Positions 15,156 to 15,233 of a DNA stretch of 15,233 bases are shown piece after piece. The position numbers and the translations under genes were made by a program. A model generated the notes under the pieces. That model did not search any database. It was not told the DNA's origin and worked only from the letters and a program-made list of their open reading frames with translations. Every line of letters begins with the position of its first letter. Positions within the stretch are counted from its first letter, which is position 1. The stretch is from the NCBI GenBank assembly GCA_017442445.1, contig JAFRZS010000119.1:1-15233 (forward strand), given 5' to 3'. Source of the DNA: Clostridia bacterium. Its GTDB lineage: Bacteria; Bacillota; Clostridia; Oscillospirales; Acutalibacteraceae.

Positions 15156-15233
15156 ATGGCATCAGATAAAATCAATGCAATTATCGAAGAACTCAAAGTT
15201 CTCACAGTTCTCGAGCTCTCAGAACTCGTTAAA
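15156..15233 (+). CDS. rplL: 50S ribosomal protein L7/L12, 5' part (runs off the window)
   Basis: The 26 codons present read MASDKINAIIEELKVLTVLELSELVK, the conserved N-terminal dimerisation region of L7/L12, the stalk protein that recruits translation GTPases. A strong GGAGGA site (15142-15147) lies 8 nt before the ATG. The full protein is normally about 120-125 residues. In nearly all bacteria rplL directly follows rplJ (L10), yet here the preceding gene is the putative antitoxin only 20 nt away. No L10 leader or promoter is visible in that gap. Confidence 0.92.
   Translation, partial: MASDKINAIIEELKVLTVLELSELVK

Noticed and set aside
1..15233. tRNA, rRNA, CRISPR arrays or insertion sequences
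   Set aside because: No cloverleaf pattern, spaced identical repeats, transposase motifs or rRNA-like stretches were seen; genes fill nearly all of the window.

Overview
The window looks like part of a Clostridia-type Bacillota (Firmicutes) genome, probably an uncultured gut Oscillospirales/Ruminococcaceae-like bacterium. The evidence is low GC content, GGAGG-type ribosome binding sites, TTGACA/TATAAT-type promoters, U-tract hairpin terminators, and the protein families present: a LicD surface-glycan enzyme, a YicI-type GH31, a cytosolic GH20 and an L7/L12 start. The lineage is inferred. It may be a metagenome contig, because both ends show joins that do not match normal gene order.

Layout. 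26-688 is a hybrid reading frame: the N-terminal half of the 16S rRNA methyltransferase RsmD joined in frame at about 290-311 to the C-terminal tail of MutS2 (KOW-like segment, linker, Smr domain). It is followed on the same strand by two cytosolic glycosidases, a GH20 beta-N-acetylhexosaminidase (705-2621) and a GH31 alpha-xylosidase (2652-5048), ended by a strong terminator. A consensus promoter at 5122-5150, preceded by a perfect inverted repeat, drives a tight three-gene operon: a glycosyltransferase-LicD fusion (5199-7907), a multispanning acyltransferase-3 protein (7921-8973) and a glycerol-1-phosphate dehydrogenase (8976-10283). I read this as a module that builds and decorates a cell-surface glycan, possibly with phosphoglycerol and acyl groups. 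It ends in a terminator shared with a convergent gene for an uncharacterised cysteine-rich membrane protein (10337-11068, minus strand). That gene is divergent from a neutral-ceramidase-like hydrolase (11186-12469), with mirrored extended -10 promoters between them. An aldo/keto reductase with a C-terminal 2x[4Fe-4S] domain (12482-13660) lies downstream of the hydrolase.

The last part (13661-15135) differs in character. It is AT-rich, prefers CAA over CAG for Gln, and carries a two-gene ATGA-overlapping operon: an HTH domain fused to a DUF3990/ADP-ribosyltransferase-like domain, then a small protein of unknown family. This has the layout of a toxin-antitoxin or defence module. Its promoter spacer holds a 12-bp palindrome, and an identical copy sits 45 bp upstream in the apical part of the preceding terminator hairpin. 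This module is the best candidate for an undescribed system here. Directly after it, with no rplJ between, the first 26 codons of rplL (ribosomal protein L7/L12) run off the window end. The missing rplJ means either an insertion or rearrangement at the ribosomal operon, or an assembly join.
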